DNA of 64,000 nucleotides from Bacteroidales bacterium (GTDB taxonomy: Bacteria; Bacteroidota; Bacteroidia; Bacteroidales; UBA3824): positions 121,728 to 185,727 of the forward strand of contig JAFPZK010000068.1 in NCBI GenBank assembly GCA_017417315.1, read 5' to 3'. The notes under the pieces are model-generated. The model was not told where the DNA came from. It did no database searches and saw only the letters and a list, made by a program, of their open reading frames with translations. Shown here piece by piece: positions 53,823 to 62,862 of this stretch (the first letter of the stretch is position 1; every line of letters starts with the position of its first letter). The position numbers were made by a program, and so were the translations under genes.

Positions 53823-55151
53823 ATGATTTTTAAGAGAAAACTTTACAAAAAAATGCTCCTTTGGAAGAATAACAGACAGGGAAAAACCGCCCTTCTTATC
53901 AAAGGTGCAAGGCGTGTCGGAAAATCAACTTTGGTAGAAGATTTTGCAAAAAAAGAGTATAAATCGTATATTTTGATTGACTTTTCGGAAACTTCAAAAC
54001 AGATAAACGCACTTTTTGAAGATATGCACGATTTAAATTTTTTCTTTTTTTCGTTGCAAAACATCACCGGCGTATCGCTCATAAAACGGGAATCAGTGAT
54101 AATTTTTGACGAAGTGCAGTTCAGTCCCCGCGCACGTCAGGCAATTAAGCACCTTGTTAAAGACGGCAGATACGATTATATTGAAACCGGTTCGCTTATT
54201 TCAATCCGCAAAAATGTCCAAAACATATTGATTCCGAGCGAAGAAGAGAGCCTTATACTGCACCCTATGGATTTGGACGAGTTTTATTGGGCAACGGGTA
54301 AAGAGATTGTTACCGAGCAACTTAGGCAGGCCTTTGAAATGAAATGCCCTATGGGTGATGCCGTCCACCGCAAGTGGATGCGCGAGTTGCGTCTTTATAT
54401 GCTTGTCGGCGGAATGCCGCAAGCCGTGAATGCGTATCTTCAATACAACGATTTGCGCGAGGTCGACGATGTAAAACGCCATATATTAGAACTTTACGAC
54501 AACGATTTTATGAAAATTGATTCTTCGGGGCGTGCTTCTAAAATTTTTGCCGCTATTCCGAGCCAACTCAACAACAACGCCTCGCGTTATCAGGTGGGCA
54601 GCGTTATTGAGAATCAGACGGCGGAGCGGCTTGCCGAAACCGTATTCGATATTCAGGACAGCAAGGCGGTGGTGATGGCGTACCACGTAACCGACCCGAA
54701 TGTCGGAATGGGAATGTTTAAGGATTATTCGCGTTACAAAATGTTTATGGCAGATACGGGGCTGTTTATAACGCTTGCTTTCAGAAACAAACTTTACACG
54801 GAAAATATTATATATCAGAAACTTCTGAGCGATAAATTAGATGCAAACCTCGGATATGTTTATGAAAATCTTGTTGCGCAGATGCTTTACAGTGCCGGTA
54901 ACGAGTTGTTTTACTACACTTTTCCCACAGACCACAATCACAACTACGAATTGGATTTTTTGTTGCAGAAAGGCGGCAAAATCGTTCCGATAGAGGTGAA
55001 ATCTTCGGGTTACAAATCGCACAAATCGTTGGATGCGTTCTGTGAAAAATTTTCATCGCGTATCGGAAACAGGCTTTTGCTTTACACCAAGGATTATCAA
55101 AAAGACCAACAGACTGAGTGTCTGCCGGTATATTTTGCGGGGTTGTTGTAG
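53823..55151 (+). CDS. AAA ATPase of the DUF4143 family
   Basis: The N-terminal ATPase has Walker A GARRVGKST (about residues 29-37) and Walker B SVIIFDEVQFSPRA. The C-terminal DUF4143 region (about 210-440) carries the restriction-like core NHNYELDFLLQKGGKIVPIEVKSS (D, E-x-K). Such proteins are abundant and often duplicated in Bacteroidales; their role is unknown, though the fold suggests DNA handling or defence. It has a good promoter of its own. The 442-aa length is normal. Confidence 0.88.
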   Translation: MIFKRKLYKKMLLWKNNRQGKTALLIKGARRVGKSTLVEDFAKKEYKSYILIDFSETSKQINALFEDMHDLNFFFFSLQNITGVSLIKRESVIIFDEVQFSPRARQAIKHLVKDGRYDYIETGSLISIRKNVQNILIPSEEESLILHPMDLDEFYWATGKEIVTEQLRQAFEMKCPMGDAVHRKWMRELRLYMLVGGMPQAVNAYLQYNDLREVDDVKRHILELYDNDFMKIDSSGRASKIFAAIPSQLNNNASRYQVGSVIENQTAERLAETVFDIQDSKAVVMAYHVTDPNVGMGMFKDYSRYKMFMADTGLFITLAFRNKLYTENIIYQKLLSDKLDANLGYVYENLVAQMLYSAGNELFYYTFPTDHNHNYELDFLLQKGGKIVPIEVKSSGYKSHKSLDAFCEKFSSRIGNRLLLYTKDYQKDQQTECLPVYFAGLL

Positions 55152-55227
55152 ATCATGTTTATTCAATCAACATGACACCTTTATCATGTCGATTTTTTGA
55201 CGAAAAATAAACATGAGAAAAAAACTT

Positions 55228-55257
55228 CGGCGGCTGAAATTTTTACTTTAACCGCCG
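55228..55257 (-). terminator. Terminator behind the 281-aa exported protein gene
   Basis: On the minus strand CGGCGG-N18-CCGCCG is followed by AAGTTTTTTT. Confidence 0.65.
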
Positions 55258-55271
55258 GATTAAAATTTCTT

Positions 55272-56117
55272 TTAAAAATTCCAGTCATCCGACAGATTAT
55301 CAAAAAATCTATGGTCATCTGCCGGAAGTTCGTTCCACAAATCGTTTTTAACCATATTATTTTTGTTTTCTTCCATAATTTTTGCTGCCTCATTACTATC
55401 ATACATTTTAATATCCGAGGGAATTTCAAACTCTGAATCATCTATATTTCTTTCCCCGCATGAAGTAACAATTGTCGCACAAGAAATATGTGAATCCATA
55501 TTTACATATTTGCTTTTAGTTGTTGATATACAGTTGTTTGTACTTTTTAGTATGAACCCGAATCCGCTTAATCCCGGAACAAAATCTTCTAACGACCATG
55601 ACAATGCAATGTCAGTGCAAACGGCATATTCGTTGATTATATTTGTTTCCGAAACCAAATCAGGTGTTTCAACTTTGTTTTGCAATATTTCTTTGTATAT
55701 ATCGCAATTATATCCCAAAACCGTTATTGTTTTTCCCGTTTTTTCTATTTTACCTTTACGCATTTCCTCGATTGCTTTTTGACTGTCTTGATTAAAGACA
55801 TAAGTATATCCTTTTTTTATATACGGATAATAAACCGCTATTTCGTTTTTACCGTCATCATGGTGGGTAATTATTGTGATACAATTATTGTAAGTAGTTT
55901 CCATACGTTTTTTATTGCCTTTTAAAACATATTTTAACGTATATATTCCATTGTATATATTTGGATTTGATATATTGTTCGTTTGATTAGAAAATTGATT
56001 TTGAAATACCTTTGCTATCATTTCATACGATTCGGCGCAAGATTGGTTTTGTGCCGACAGCATATTACAACTTAATACCACTGTCAATAATGTAAAAATT
56101 AATGTTCTCATTTTCAA
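55272..56117 (-). CDS. Exported protein of unknown function, 281 aa
   Basis: The signal peptide (MKMRTLIFTLLTVVLSCNMLSAQ) is followed by a mature protein with Cys residues and a beta-rich pattern (YTLKYVLKGNKKRMETTYNN, NEIAVYYPYIKKGYTYVFNQ, KTITVLGYNCDIYKE), reminiscent of DUF4412-like periplasmic proteins. The C-terminus is acidic and ends in aromatic residues (FFDNLSDDWNF). There is no clear family. It is terminated at 55257-55228. Promoter not certain. Confidence 0.7.
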   Translation of the reverse strand: MKMRTLIFTLLTVVLSCNMLSAQNQSCAESYEMIAKVFQNQFSNQTNNISNPNIYNGIYTLKYVLKGNKKRMETTYNNCITIITHHDDGKNEIAVYYPYIKKGYTYVFNQDSQKAIEEMRKGKIEKTGKTITVLGYNCDIYKEILQNKVETPDLVSETNIINEYAVCTDIALSWSLEDFVPGLSGFGFILKSTNNCISTTKSKYVNMDSHISCATIVTSCGERNIDDSEFEIPSDIKMYDSNEAAKIMEENKNNMVKNDLWNELPADDHRFFDNLSDDWNF

Positions 56118-56142
56118 ATATTTTTAGAGTTATTAACCTTTT

Positions 56143-56183
56143 AAAAAACGGGACTAAAAGAATTTATCTTTGTCCCGTTTTTT
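56143..56183 (-). terminator. Terminator of the leftward exported-protein cluster
   Basis: AAAAAACGGGAC-N17-GTCCCGTTTTTT, 25 bp past the stop at 56208; works on either strand. Confidence 0.85.
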
Positions 56184-56207
56184 ATAAAACATGAAAAAAG
56201 TTCTCCG

Positions 56208-56891
56208 TCATTCTTTGATTAATACATTGAAAACGCCGTCGGAAATCTTAAACGTATCTCCTGAAAGATTTTTCAATGTCGCTGAAAAACTGCCGGTAAT
56301 AAACTTTGTCGTGTAGACAGAAACCGTTACCGTAGCAGTTTCTGAATAGTAAAAAGTTTCACTGCCCGGTATATCGTCCTTACCTTTATAAACAATAAGA
56401 GCAGAATAGTAATATTCATTATCCAAGTTTTCAAGGGCGGTTTTCTCCGTTGAAGTCGGTTCGTTGCCTTTCAAATAACTCAAAATTGCCGAGGCTACAT
56501 TTGAATTTTTACTTCTGACGGTAGTAATGTTACCGCTAAAAGTTTTTCCGTCAGCGGACGAACCTATTCCCAAATACGTAATCGACAACGTCTTATTATC
56601 TTTTTTGCCGATGATTGATGTCGTCGGTTTTGAATTGAATACGGACGAAAATCCTCTAAAAACATTTTCCTCAGCCCCTGTATCGTATGACGTATAAAAT
56701 GTAGCATCCGAGGTGGAAAATTTTGTTTCTTTTTTCTCCGTATCAACCAGTGTCATACTGAACGATACGTTTTTGCTGCTGCGTTCTATCTGACTGCCGT
56801 CGCCGTTGTCGCCGTCATCATCTTTTTTGCAACCTGAAAAAATCAAAGCCGCAAACGCAAATGCCATTATGCCGAAATGTAATCTTTTCAT
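56208..56891 (-). CDS. Lipoprotein of unknown function, 227 aa
   Basis: Lipobox ALIFSGC (Cys21) followed by KKDDDGDNGDGSQ, a charged tether usual in Bacteroidetes surface lipoproteins. The rest is beta-strand rich (NVSFSMTLVDTEKKETKFST, GNITTVRSKNSN, ATVTVSVYTTKFITGSFSAT). It is 1 bp behind the next lipoprotein gene, so both are co-transcribed. No family recognised. Confidence 0.72.
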   Translation of the reverse strand: MKRLHFGIMAFAFAALIFSGCKKDDDGDNGDGSQIERSSKNVSFSMTLVDTEKKETKFSTSDATFYTSYDTGAEENVFRGFSSVFNSKPTTSIIGKKDNKTLSITYLGIGSSADGKTFSGNITTVRSKNSNVASAILSYLKGNEPTSTEKTALENLDNEYYYSALIVYKGKDDIPGSETFYYSETATVTVSVYTTKFITGSFSATLKNLSGDTFKISDGVFNVLIKE

Positions 56892-56892
56892 T

Positions 56893-57612
56893 TTATTTAT
56901 TTGTTGTAATTGTTATGGTTTGAATGTTGGTTTTATAAGTTTTGCCTTTAACGATTGCGTAACCCATTACTTTTTCTGAAATTGCAAGCGTTCTTGACGT
57001 TGAATAACTCAAAGTCTCTTTGCTCGGATTTGCAAACAATAAATAAGGCTCGTCAGAAGATGAAGTCGGGGCAAATCTTACGCCGATTTCCGATACGTCC
57101 TCACTTGCAACATCGCCGGAAAGTTTTACTGTGCAGGTGTAGTTGTTACCGCTGATTTTTGTATATGACAAAGTAATTTTTACGCCTTCGTCATTTTTTG
57201 TTTGGGTAGTCTGTTTGACTTCTTTGTATTTTTCCTTGTTCAACTCAATGCGGTTATAGGTATATTCGTATTCGCCGGTAATGCTTGTTCCCATCCATTT
57301 GTCTTTTGAAACTGAAACAACCCACCAATTAGTCGTATAACCTTTCCCAGTAGAAGAGGAAACATATTCCGTCGTTAAGAAACCCTTGTAATCGCCGCCG
57401 GTAGACGACGGTACATAATAGTGCCACGTACCGACACTTCCGTCTTCTGCGTAGCAAGTTCCGTTTTCGAGGAAAACCCAAACAGAACTTCCGTTTGCGA
57501 TTTTCCAGGCTCCGACCAACGTGCCTTCATCGCCTGAAAGTCCGTCGTCATCTTTGTTGCAAGCCGTGAACACCACGGTAAATGCAAGTAATAAAAACAA
57601 TAACTTTTTCAT
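56893..57612 (-). CDS. Lipoprotein of unknown function, 239 aa
   Basis: Lipobox VVFTAC (Cys18) then NKDDDGLSGDEG. The N-terminal half (LVGAWKIANGSSVWVFLENG, GTWHYYVPSSTGGDYKGF) is a lipocalin-like (DUF5004/lipocalin_4-like) domain. The C-terminal half has an Ig-like pattern (NYTCTVKLSGDVASEDVSEI, GYAIVKGKTYKTNIQTITI). It precedes the 227-aa lipoprotein. Function unknown. Confidence 0.72.
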   Translation of the reverse strand: MKKLLFLLLAFTVVFTACNKDDDGLSGDEGTLVGAWKIANGSSVWVFLENGTCYAEDGSVGTWHYYVPSSTGGDYKGFLTTEYVSSSTGKGYTTNWWVVSVSKDKWMGTSITGEYEYTYNRIELNKEKYKEVKQTTQTKNDEGVKITLSYTKISGNNYTCTVKLSGDVASEDVSEIGVRFAPTSSSDEPYLLFANPSKETLSYSTSRTLAISEKVMGYAIVKGKTYKTNIQTITITTNK

Positions 57613-57641
57613 TTTTTATGAGTGAATTTTATTTGATAATT

Positions 57642-59018
57642 TTAAAACATTATACCAAAATGAACCAAAAAGGTAGATACATTTTCTGTATCGGTTCTTT
57701 CTTCGTCGCGGTATTTTGTAACATTCCGAGACCTTTGTTCGCTGCGGTACTTTGTAACCGTGTGGGTGCGCCTTCTGCCGTTCTGATAATATGTCTCTGT
57801 TGTTTGATACGGGACACTTACTGTATAGTATTCTTTTGTTTGATACGGTATGCTTACGGTATAAGAGTATTCTACTTTTGTCGTAGAAAACAGCATTCCT
57901 AAATAGTATTTCTTTGAGAAACATACACCGACGCCGAAGCAATTACCTGTACCGCCGTCTTTTATTTCAAAGTTGTATGAATAGGAAAACCTGTAATCAA
58001 CATAGGGACTGATATTCCAAAACGGTACGGTATATCTCAAATTAGCCTGACCGCCTGCACCGTAAGAGAACGGGCTGTATCCGCCTACGCTGATTTGAGG
58101 TCCTACGCCTAAAAACAAACCCGGAATAATGTTCGCTCCGAAATTCATACCTATAATATCACTCTGTGTGCCGTCTGCAAAACCGTGCATATAATCAAGT
58201 CCCATTGCAAAACCGGGAGCAAGCGGAGAGACGTCATCGTCCCAATCTCTGCTTTCCTTTGTAGAAGAGTTATTGCTAACGGGATTGACAACAGGTTGCA
58301 CCTGCTGCTGTTGTTTTTCAACCGGTTGTTCCTGAGGCTTTTCGACCGGTTGTTCCGGTTTCGTCTCGGTAACGGCATGTTTTGTTTCTGCAACAGCAGG
58401 TTGCTCAACAATGTGTTTTAATACGACGTTTCCAGAGCCGAACTCGTGAAAAGCGTAACAAGATGATTTTGTTCCTGTTTTTGAATAAATATGTGTAGGG
58501 TTTGAATACAACAGGTTCAACAACTTACCTTCGGATATAGTTGAAGATGCAAGTGTCATATTATATTTTGCTAACGGACTTGCAAAAGTTATGAAACCGG
58601 CAGTCAAAGTATAATCCAAATCATCTTCATTTTCCCAATCAACTTGGATTGATTCTATAAGGTTTTCACGCAATTCACCTGATGCGGGTAGATACCATCC
58701 GTCGCCTAAACTTTTCAATTCTTTCAATGCAGGGAAATTTGCAAGACCGTAATCATTATCGGCAATGTATTTTAACAATTCTTCCGTATTTTTTTTGCCG
58801 TCGGAAGTCCTATTAGCGGGGAAGTTGCTGATAATTTCAGGAGAAACGCAAAAAACTCCGTCAAGTCTGTGAACGGCAATTCCGTTTCCGTAGTCGTCAA
58901 TAGTCAAAATCTGAGCATTAACTCCTTTTATGTCAATAGTATCGCCTATTTTTTGTGCGTTTGCCGCGCCGGAAAAACATACCGCAGCGGCCAAAAATAT
59001 TTGAGTTATCTTTTTCAT
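57642..59018 (-). CDS. Exported two-domain protein with outer-membrane barrel-like C-terminus, 458 aa
   Basis: After the signal peptide (to about residue 21), residues 22-200 form a domain shared with the gene at 60265 (KIGDTIDIKG, DGKKNTEELLKYIADNDYG, LGDGWYLPASGELRENL), close to DUF1566/Lcl-like surface domains. A Pro/Gln/Glu-rich linker with EKPQEQPVEKQQQQ repeats follows, then an eight-strand-like barrel domain (PGFAMGLDYMHGFADG to the final LVHFGIMF). A long charged loop with repeated PYQT and TKYR units (about 380-445) interrupts the last strands. The linker may bridge periplasm and outer membrane. Function unknown. Confidence 0.65.
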   Translation of the reverse strand: MKKITQIFLAAAVCFSGAANAQKIGDTIDIKGVNAQILTIDDYGNGIAVHRLDGVFCVSPEIISNFPANRTSDGKKNTEELLKYIADNDYGLANFPALKELKSLGDGWYLPASGELRENLIESIQVDWENEDDLDYTLTAGFITFASPLAKYNMTLASSTISEGKLLNLLYSNPTHIYSKTGTKSSCYAFHEFGSGNVVLKHIVEQPAVAETKHAVTETKPEQPVEKPQEQPVEKQQQQVQPVVNPVSNNSSTKESRDWDDDVSPLAPGFAMGLDYMHGFADGTQSDIIGMNFGANIIPGLFLGVGPQISVGGYSPFSYGAGGQANLRYTVPFWNISPYVDYRFSYSYNFEIKDGGTGNCFGVGVCFSKKYYLGMLFSTTKVEYSYTVSIPYQTKEYYTVSVPYQTTETYYQNGRRRTHTVTKYRSEQRSRNVTKYRDEERTDTENVSTFLVHFGIMF

Positions 59019-59024
59019 TTTTGC

Positions 59025-60254
59025 CTATTTTATTTCTCTTAATAACATTCCCGGATATATGCTTCCGCCAATAATTTTTGTGAAAGTAGTGCAACCAAGT
59101 TTTGATTCTCTGGATCCTTCCACTTCCGCTCCGTAACGGTTGTCCCAAACGTTGCCTTTTTTTGCTTTGACTATACCGACATGTTTGTAATCCGTAAGAC
59201 CGTTTTCATCTTCAACAATTTCTAATATTTCAAACTTGGTTTTAGGAGTAACGCCTTCTTTCATACCAATATAAGCGGTAATCGGATCTACAGATACGAT
59301 AGGCGTTTTTACGCGGAAATCTTCGTACTGATGTTGAAGCTGTACAATAGACTTATCAACAGAACGGGCGCAAACTCTACGCATAAAAGAAATTCTGTCT
59401 TCTGTTCCGAATACAGCCGTCTTTCCGCTTGCAACTTGTGTTTTGCCTATATATTTCAGTTTAAAAAGAGTATCGTTTTCAAACGCCTTAAAATTTGCAT
59501 AGCCGTACTTCCCGTCCGTTTGATAATACTTTTTGTAGAACAAAGCGGAGTTTTCTTCGTTCCAATCCAACTTAAACAAATAAGTCTCGACAACGACTTT
59601 AAAACCGTCCCAATTTTCGGTGGTAGTACTAACCAAATCCGCACTTGTCTTGACTAAATTATCACCGCCCGCAAACAAACCTGCTATACTGCCGATAAGA
59701 CTTGCAATATCGTAAAAAACCCCTGCCGCTTTACTTCTGTCATTATATCTGATATAATTTGCGACAACAAAAGTCTGACCAATAAGGTCTTCACCGGCAT
59801 CTTCCAACATTTTGCGACCGCGTACCGTTAAATCGGCAAGTTTAACGTCTAACGCACTTGCATCATAGAATCCGCGTTCAGCAACAAGTTTCATATTGCT
59901 GTTGCCTGTTGTTTTATCCATATTGAACCACTTTTCAATCATCTTGTTGCCGAGTTTAAAGTCGTTGACAAATCTTTTCATACTTGAATCAAGTTCCTTA
60001 GACTTTTTTCCCCACAAACAATAACGTGAATCAATAACTTTTCTCGTTAAATTGTGATCGTTAAATTTGTCAGAAAGAGGTGTTTGCTTGAAAACTGCTG
60101 CAATGTCATCGGCAAACAATGTTCTCGGATCTACGATGACAAACGAATACAACGAACTTCTGTGGTATTCAAACTTTTTGTCGTCCTGTGCCGAAATCCT
60201 TTTTACCGGCGCAAGACATATCAAACAACAAATTATAAATAGTAATTTATTCAT
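59025..60254 (-). CDS. Exported protein of unknown function, 409 aa
   Basis: The signal peptide is MNKLLFIICCLICLAPVKRISA (start chosen at 60254; ten residues upstream add nothing). The mature protein has a segment EDLIGQTFVVANYIRYNDRS and a Gly-rich hydrophobic stretch IASLIGSIAGLFAGGD, then a C-terminal domain (PITAYIGMKEGVTPKTKFEI, KHVGIVKAKKGNVWDNRYGA, STKIIGG-like TKIIGGSIYPGML). The C-terminal part recalls SH3-like or flagellar-assembly-type (FlgT_C-like) domains. It is packed between two related exported proteins. Function unknown. Confidence 0.65.
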   Translation of the reverse strand: MNKLLFIICCLICLAPVKRISAQDDKKFEYHRSSLYSFVIVDPRTLFADDIAAVFKQTPLSDKFNDHNLTRKVIDSRYCLWGKKSKELDSSMKRFVNDFKLGNKMIEKWFNMDKTTGNSNMKLVAERGFYDASALDVKLADLTVRGRKMLEDAGEDLIGQTFVVANYIRYNDRSKAAGVFYDIASLIGSIAGLFAGGDNLVKTSADLVSTTTENWDGFKVVVETYLFKLDWNEENSALFYKKYYQTDGKYGYANFKAFENDTLFKLKYIGKTQVASGKTAVFGTEDRISFMRRVCARSVDKSIVQLQHQYEDFRVKTPIVSVDPITAYIGMKEGVTPKTKFEILEIVEDENGLTDYKHVGIVKAKKGNVWDNRYGAEVEGSRESKLGCTTFTKIIGGSIYPGMLLREIK

Positions 60255-60264
60255 TTTAGTCAGT

Positions 60265-60945
60265 TTAGAATTTGTAAAAAGCACGTTTTGAATAAATTAT
60301 TTGAGATTTATTTTTTTCCGCCGGCAATGTTTGAAAATTTCCTTTCTTGGACAAAAGACTTTGTGCTACTTCGACAAGCCCCTGTACTTTGTCGGTCATA
60401 CCGTTAAATTCTGTCGAAGACGGAATTTGGGACATTATATCGCCTGTAAACATTCCTTTTGAACCCTTAGGTTTCATCAGCGCTTTTTGAAATTGCTGAT
60501 AAGGTTTTCTTCGGGGATCAAAATCTTTTAATGTACCTCCGTTAATGCCTTTTGCCATAGTGAGCAACTCATTGATAGCGGGAATATACCACCCTTCTCC
60601 GCAAGTATTTACAGCCCAGTTAAATAGCGGAAAGGCATCAGCTAAATTTAATCCGTTGTTTTTGGCATAATCAACTACTTTTTGCGTATTTACTTTGCCG
60701 TCATTTTCATCGGTAGTGTTAATCTGAACTGACGCATATTGTTCGGAAGCCCACGGTGTCTTTTTCGGTGCTACTGTGCATGACATAAGCAACCCGTGCT
60801 GACCGCTGTCGTCAACATAAACAACAATACCCCACGTACCTGATTTTTCCATCAAGTCGCCGATTTTGTGCTGTGCGTTCGCATTAAAACATACACAGCA
60901 GAGCAGTATCAATACTGCCGTTAACATTACTTTTTTCATAATCAA
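60265..60945 (-). CDS. Exported protein sharing a domain with the 458-aa neighbour, 226 aa
   Basis: The signal peptide (MKKVMLTAVLILLCCVCFNANA) is followed by HKIGDLMEKSGTWGIVVYVD, DENDGKVNTQKVVDYAKNNG and CGEGWYIPAINELLTMAKGI. The order of motifs (KIGD, DGKxNT, GWYxPAxxEL) is the same as in the gene at 57642, so the two are paralogous at the N-terminus. Here there is no barrel domain. The GWYxPAxxEL motif resembles DUF1566-type surface domains. Function unknown. Confidence 0.65.
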   Translation of the reverse strand: MIMKKVMLTAVLILLCCVCFNANAQHKIGDLMEKSGTWGIVVYVDDSGQHGLLMSCTVAPKKTPWASEQYASVQINTTDENDGKVNTQKVVDYAKNNGLNLADAFPLFNWAVNTCGEGWYIPAINELLTMAKGINGGTLKDFDPRRKPYQQFQKALMKPKGSKGMFTGDIMSQIPSSTEFNGMTDKVQGLVEVAQSLLSKKGNFQTLPAEKNKSQIIYSKRAFYKF

Positions 60946-60969
60946 AAATTTTTAGTTATTAATTATTAA

Positions 60970-61899
60970 TTACTTCACCCATAACAAATTCGTTGTTTGT
61001 TCTTTTTGACCTTCGCCGTAAGCCTTTCCGACTTGACGGGCGGCATCTATTAAGAGTTTTTGAAGTTCGACAGAGTCATGATATTTTTCCCGAACCTCAA
61101 AATCAATGTCCGATTTCACCGTTTTGCGGATTTCGTCGCCGAGTTTTACCGCCGCAAGATAAGAGGCTGACTGAGGGTCGATGAGGTTTAGCCAAACCGC
61201 AGCCTCTGCCGCCCCTTCGGCTGTCGGATTAACGTTCCAAGCCGACTGCGCTTTTTGAAGATAAATCTTTCCGTCGTAGTCGATTTTCTTCTTGTAAACC
61301 GTAACCAACTGATTTGTCGCCGTTGCATACCCCGAACTGCACTCAGGCACGGCAACCAAATAATGCAACGCCTCGTCGTATTTCTGCATCGAAGCGGCTT
61401 TGTCAGCCTTTGCCGTAACCGTCGAAATATTCTTGTCGTAATACTCGACAATCTTCTTTTTGCCGTCTTCCAAAAACTTTTTCAACTTTTCGTTTTTGGC
61501 GTTGATACGCGAAAGCGCATTGATGTACGCACGGTCGTAATTCGTCCCGACACCTTGCAACTCAAAACTTTCCGTCGCGTAAATCTGCTGGTTTTGAACG
61601 TCGCCGATGTAAACCGTCAGCATAGTTTTGATAACAGTCTGCGCCGGTGCGGTCGTCGTAACGTCCTTGTATAAGTGGTTGAATTTGCCTGCCACAAAAA
61701 ACTGGTTGAAAAACGGGTCTGCCGTTATGCCGCCCGCCGTAACCGCCTGATTAAGACGGGTTACAAGATTGTTGGATATGTTTGACGGCACGTTGTCGCC
61801 CTGCTTCATCGGCAAAACAGAAAGGCTGATTTCGCAGTTTTGCGCAAAACCCGTCATTGGCAGTGACGACAATAATAATATTTTCAGTAACTTGTTCAT
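60970..61899 (-). CDS. Exported helical-repeat protein of unknown function, 309 aa
   Basis: Signal peptide to about residue 19 (SLPMTGFAQ). The N-terminal part (CEISLSVLPMKQGDNVPSNI, LTVYIGDVQNQQIYATESFE) is a beta-rich domain that looks built to handle ambient lipoprotein-assembly partners; the C-terminal 150 residues (AASMQKYDEALHYLVAVPEC, YLQKAQSAWNVNPTAEGAAE) form TPR-like helices. It lies 3 bp behind the DUF6175 gene in a four-gene group. Function unknown. Confidence 0.65.
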   Translation of the reverse strand: MNKLLKILLLSSLPMTGFAQNCEISLSVLPMKQGDNVPSNISNNLVTRLNQAVTAGGITADPFFNQFFVAGKFNHLYKDVTTTAPAQTVIKTMLTVYIGDVQNQQIYATESFELQGVGTNYDRAYINALSRINAKNEKLKKFLEDGKKKIVEYYDKNISTVTAKADKAASMQKYDEALHYLVAVPECSSGYATATNQLVTVYKKKIDYDGKIYLQKAQSAWNVNPTAEGAAEAAVWLNLIDPQSASYLAAVKLGDEIRKTVKSDIDFEVREKYHDSVELQKLLIDAARQVGKAYGEGQKEQTTNLLWVK

Positions 61900-61901
61900 A
61901 A

Positions 61902-62858
61902 TTATTTCTCTCCTAAAATTAAGTTAACCTGTCCCAACCCTTTTGCAACGATTTTGACGGGAATATTGTACGGCGGTGCTTGTAAGAATTTCGCCAACTG
62001 ACGGCCGAACTGCCGCGTGTCCAAAGCCCTGCCGTTAGAGCCGTAAAGCGGAATCCTCACCTGCTCAAACTTCAAGATGTTTTCGGTTGCCGTGGCGAGC
62101 GAATAACGTCCTTTCTGCGTGTTCTGAGCCATCCAATCGTCGATAACATCGGTCAGTTCGTCGCCGTTATAATCGTCCTCGAAAGAGAGACCGCTGCCGT
62201 TGTCAAAAATTCTGACATTAACCGAAACTTCCCTGCCGTTTTCAAACAAATCGTCAAAATGCGCCTGCAACTGCGAGTTGAAATTGTCCATTTTTTCGAT
62301 GACCGCTTCTTCCAACAACAGCGGCAGTTCCGCCGAAAAAGACGGTTTTCCCGTTCCCTGAGCCGCCGCAACCTGTTTGTTGGTGTAAGCGTCAATGCCT
62401 CGGAGTGTGTATGTTACGGATTTTTTCGGTCCCGATTCGTTGACCTTCCACGAAACCTCCATCAAAATATCGGCTTTTGCGACGGACAAAAGTTTTTCAA
62501 GCGGTGTTTCCGCCAAACCCGCACCCGAAGTTTTGCTTGTCGTAACCTCGTTTTCTGCGGTTGCGGTTTTAACGCTTTTTATCGAGGCTTGCAAATCCTG
62601 CAACGGAAAGCCTCTTTCGCTCATCAGTTCGCCGATTTTTGTGATGACGTTGTACAAATCCTGACTGCCGTTAACCGCTTTTTCGTAATCGGGAACGTCG
62701 GTTTTGCCGCCTTGGGTTTCAAACTTCGTGGTAAAACCGTTGGCAATGCACCAAGTGTCGGACGGCACAACCATAATTGTCGGCTTTTTCGCTTGCGAAA
62801 AGCCCAAAAGCGGCAGTAAAGCCAATATCGTTAAAAATAATAATCTTCTCATTTTCAT
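61902..62858 (-). CDS. DUF6175 family exported protein, 318 aa
   Basis: Signal peptide MKMRRLLFLTILALLPLLGFS. The mature start KKPTIMVVPSDTWCIANGFT and the segments LYNVITKIGELMSERGFPLQ and LEKLLSVAKADILMEVSWKV match the DUF6175 family as I recall it. It should be periplasmic or outer-membrane associated. The following gene starts 3 bp later. Relatives are found in similar groups in gut Bacteroidales, but no function is known to me. Confidence 0.72.
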   Translation of the reverse strand: MKMRRLLFLTILALLPLLGFSQAKKPTIMVVPSDTWCIANGFTTKFETQGGKTDVPDYEKAVNGSQDLYNVITKIGELMSERGFPLQDLQASIKSVKTATAENEVTTSKTSGAGLAETPLEKLLSVAKADILMEVSWKVNESGPKKSVTYTLRGIDAYTNKQVAAAQGTGKPSFSAELPLLLEEAVIEKMDNFNSQLQAHFDDLFENGREVSVNVRIFDNGSGLSFEDDYNGDELTDVIDDWMAQNTQKGRYSLATATENILKFEQVRIPLYGSNGRALDTRQFGRQLAKFLQAPPYNIPVKIVAKGLGQVNLILGEK

Positions 62859-62862
62859 AAAG

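Noticed and set aside
62259..62819. 186-codon plus-strand frame opposite the DUF6175 gene
   Set aside because: Antisense shadow; Arg-, Phe- and Cys-rich composition typical of a reversed coding strand.
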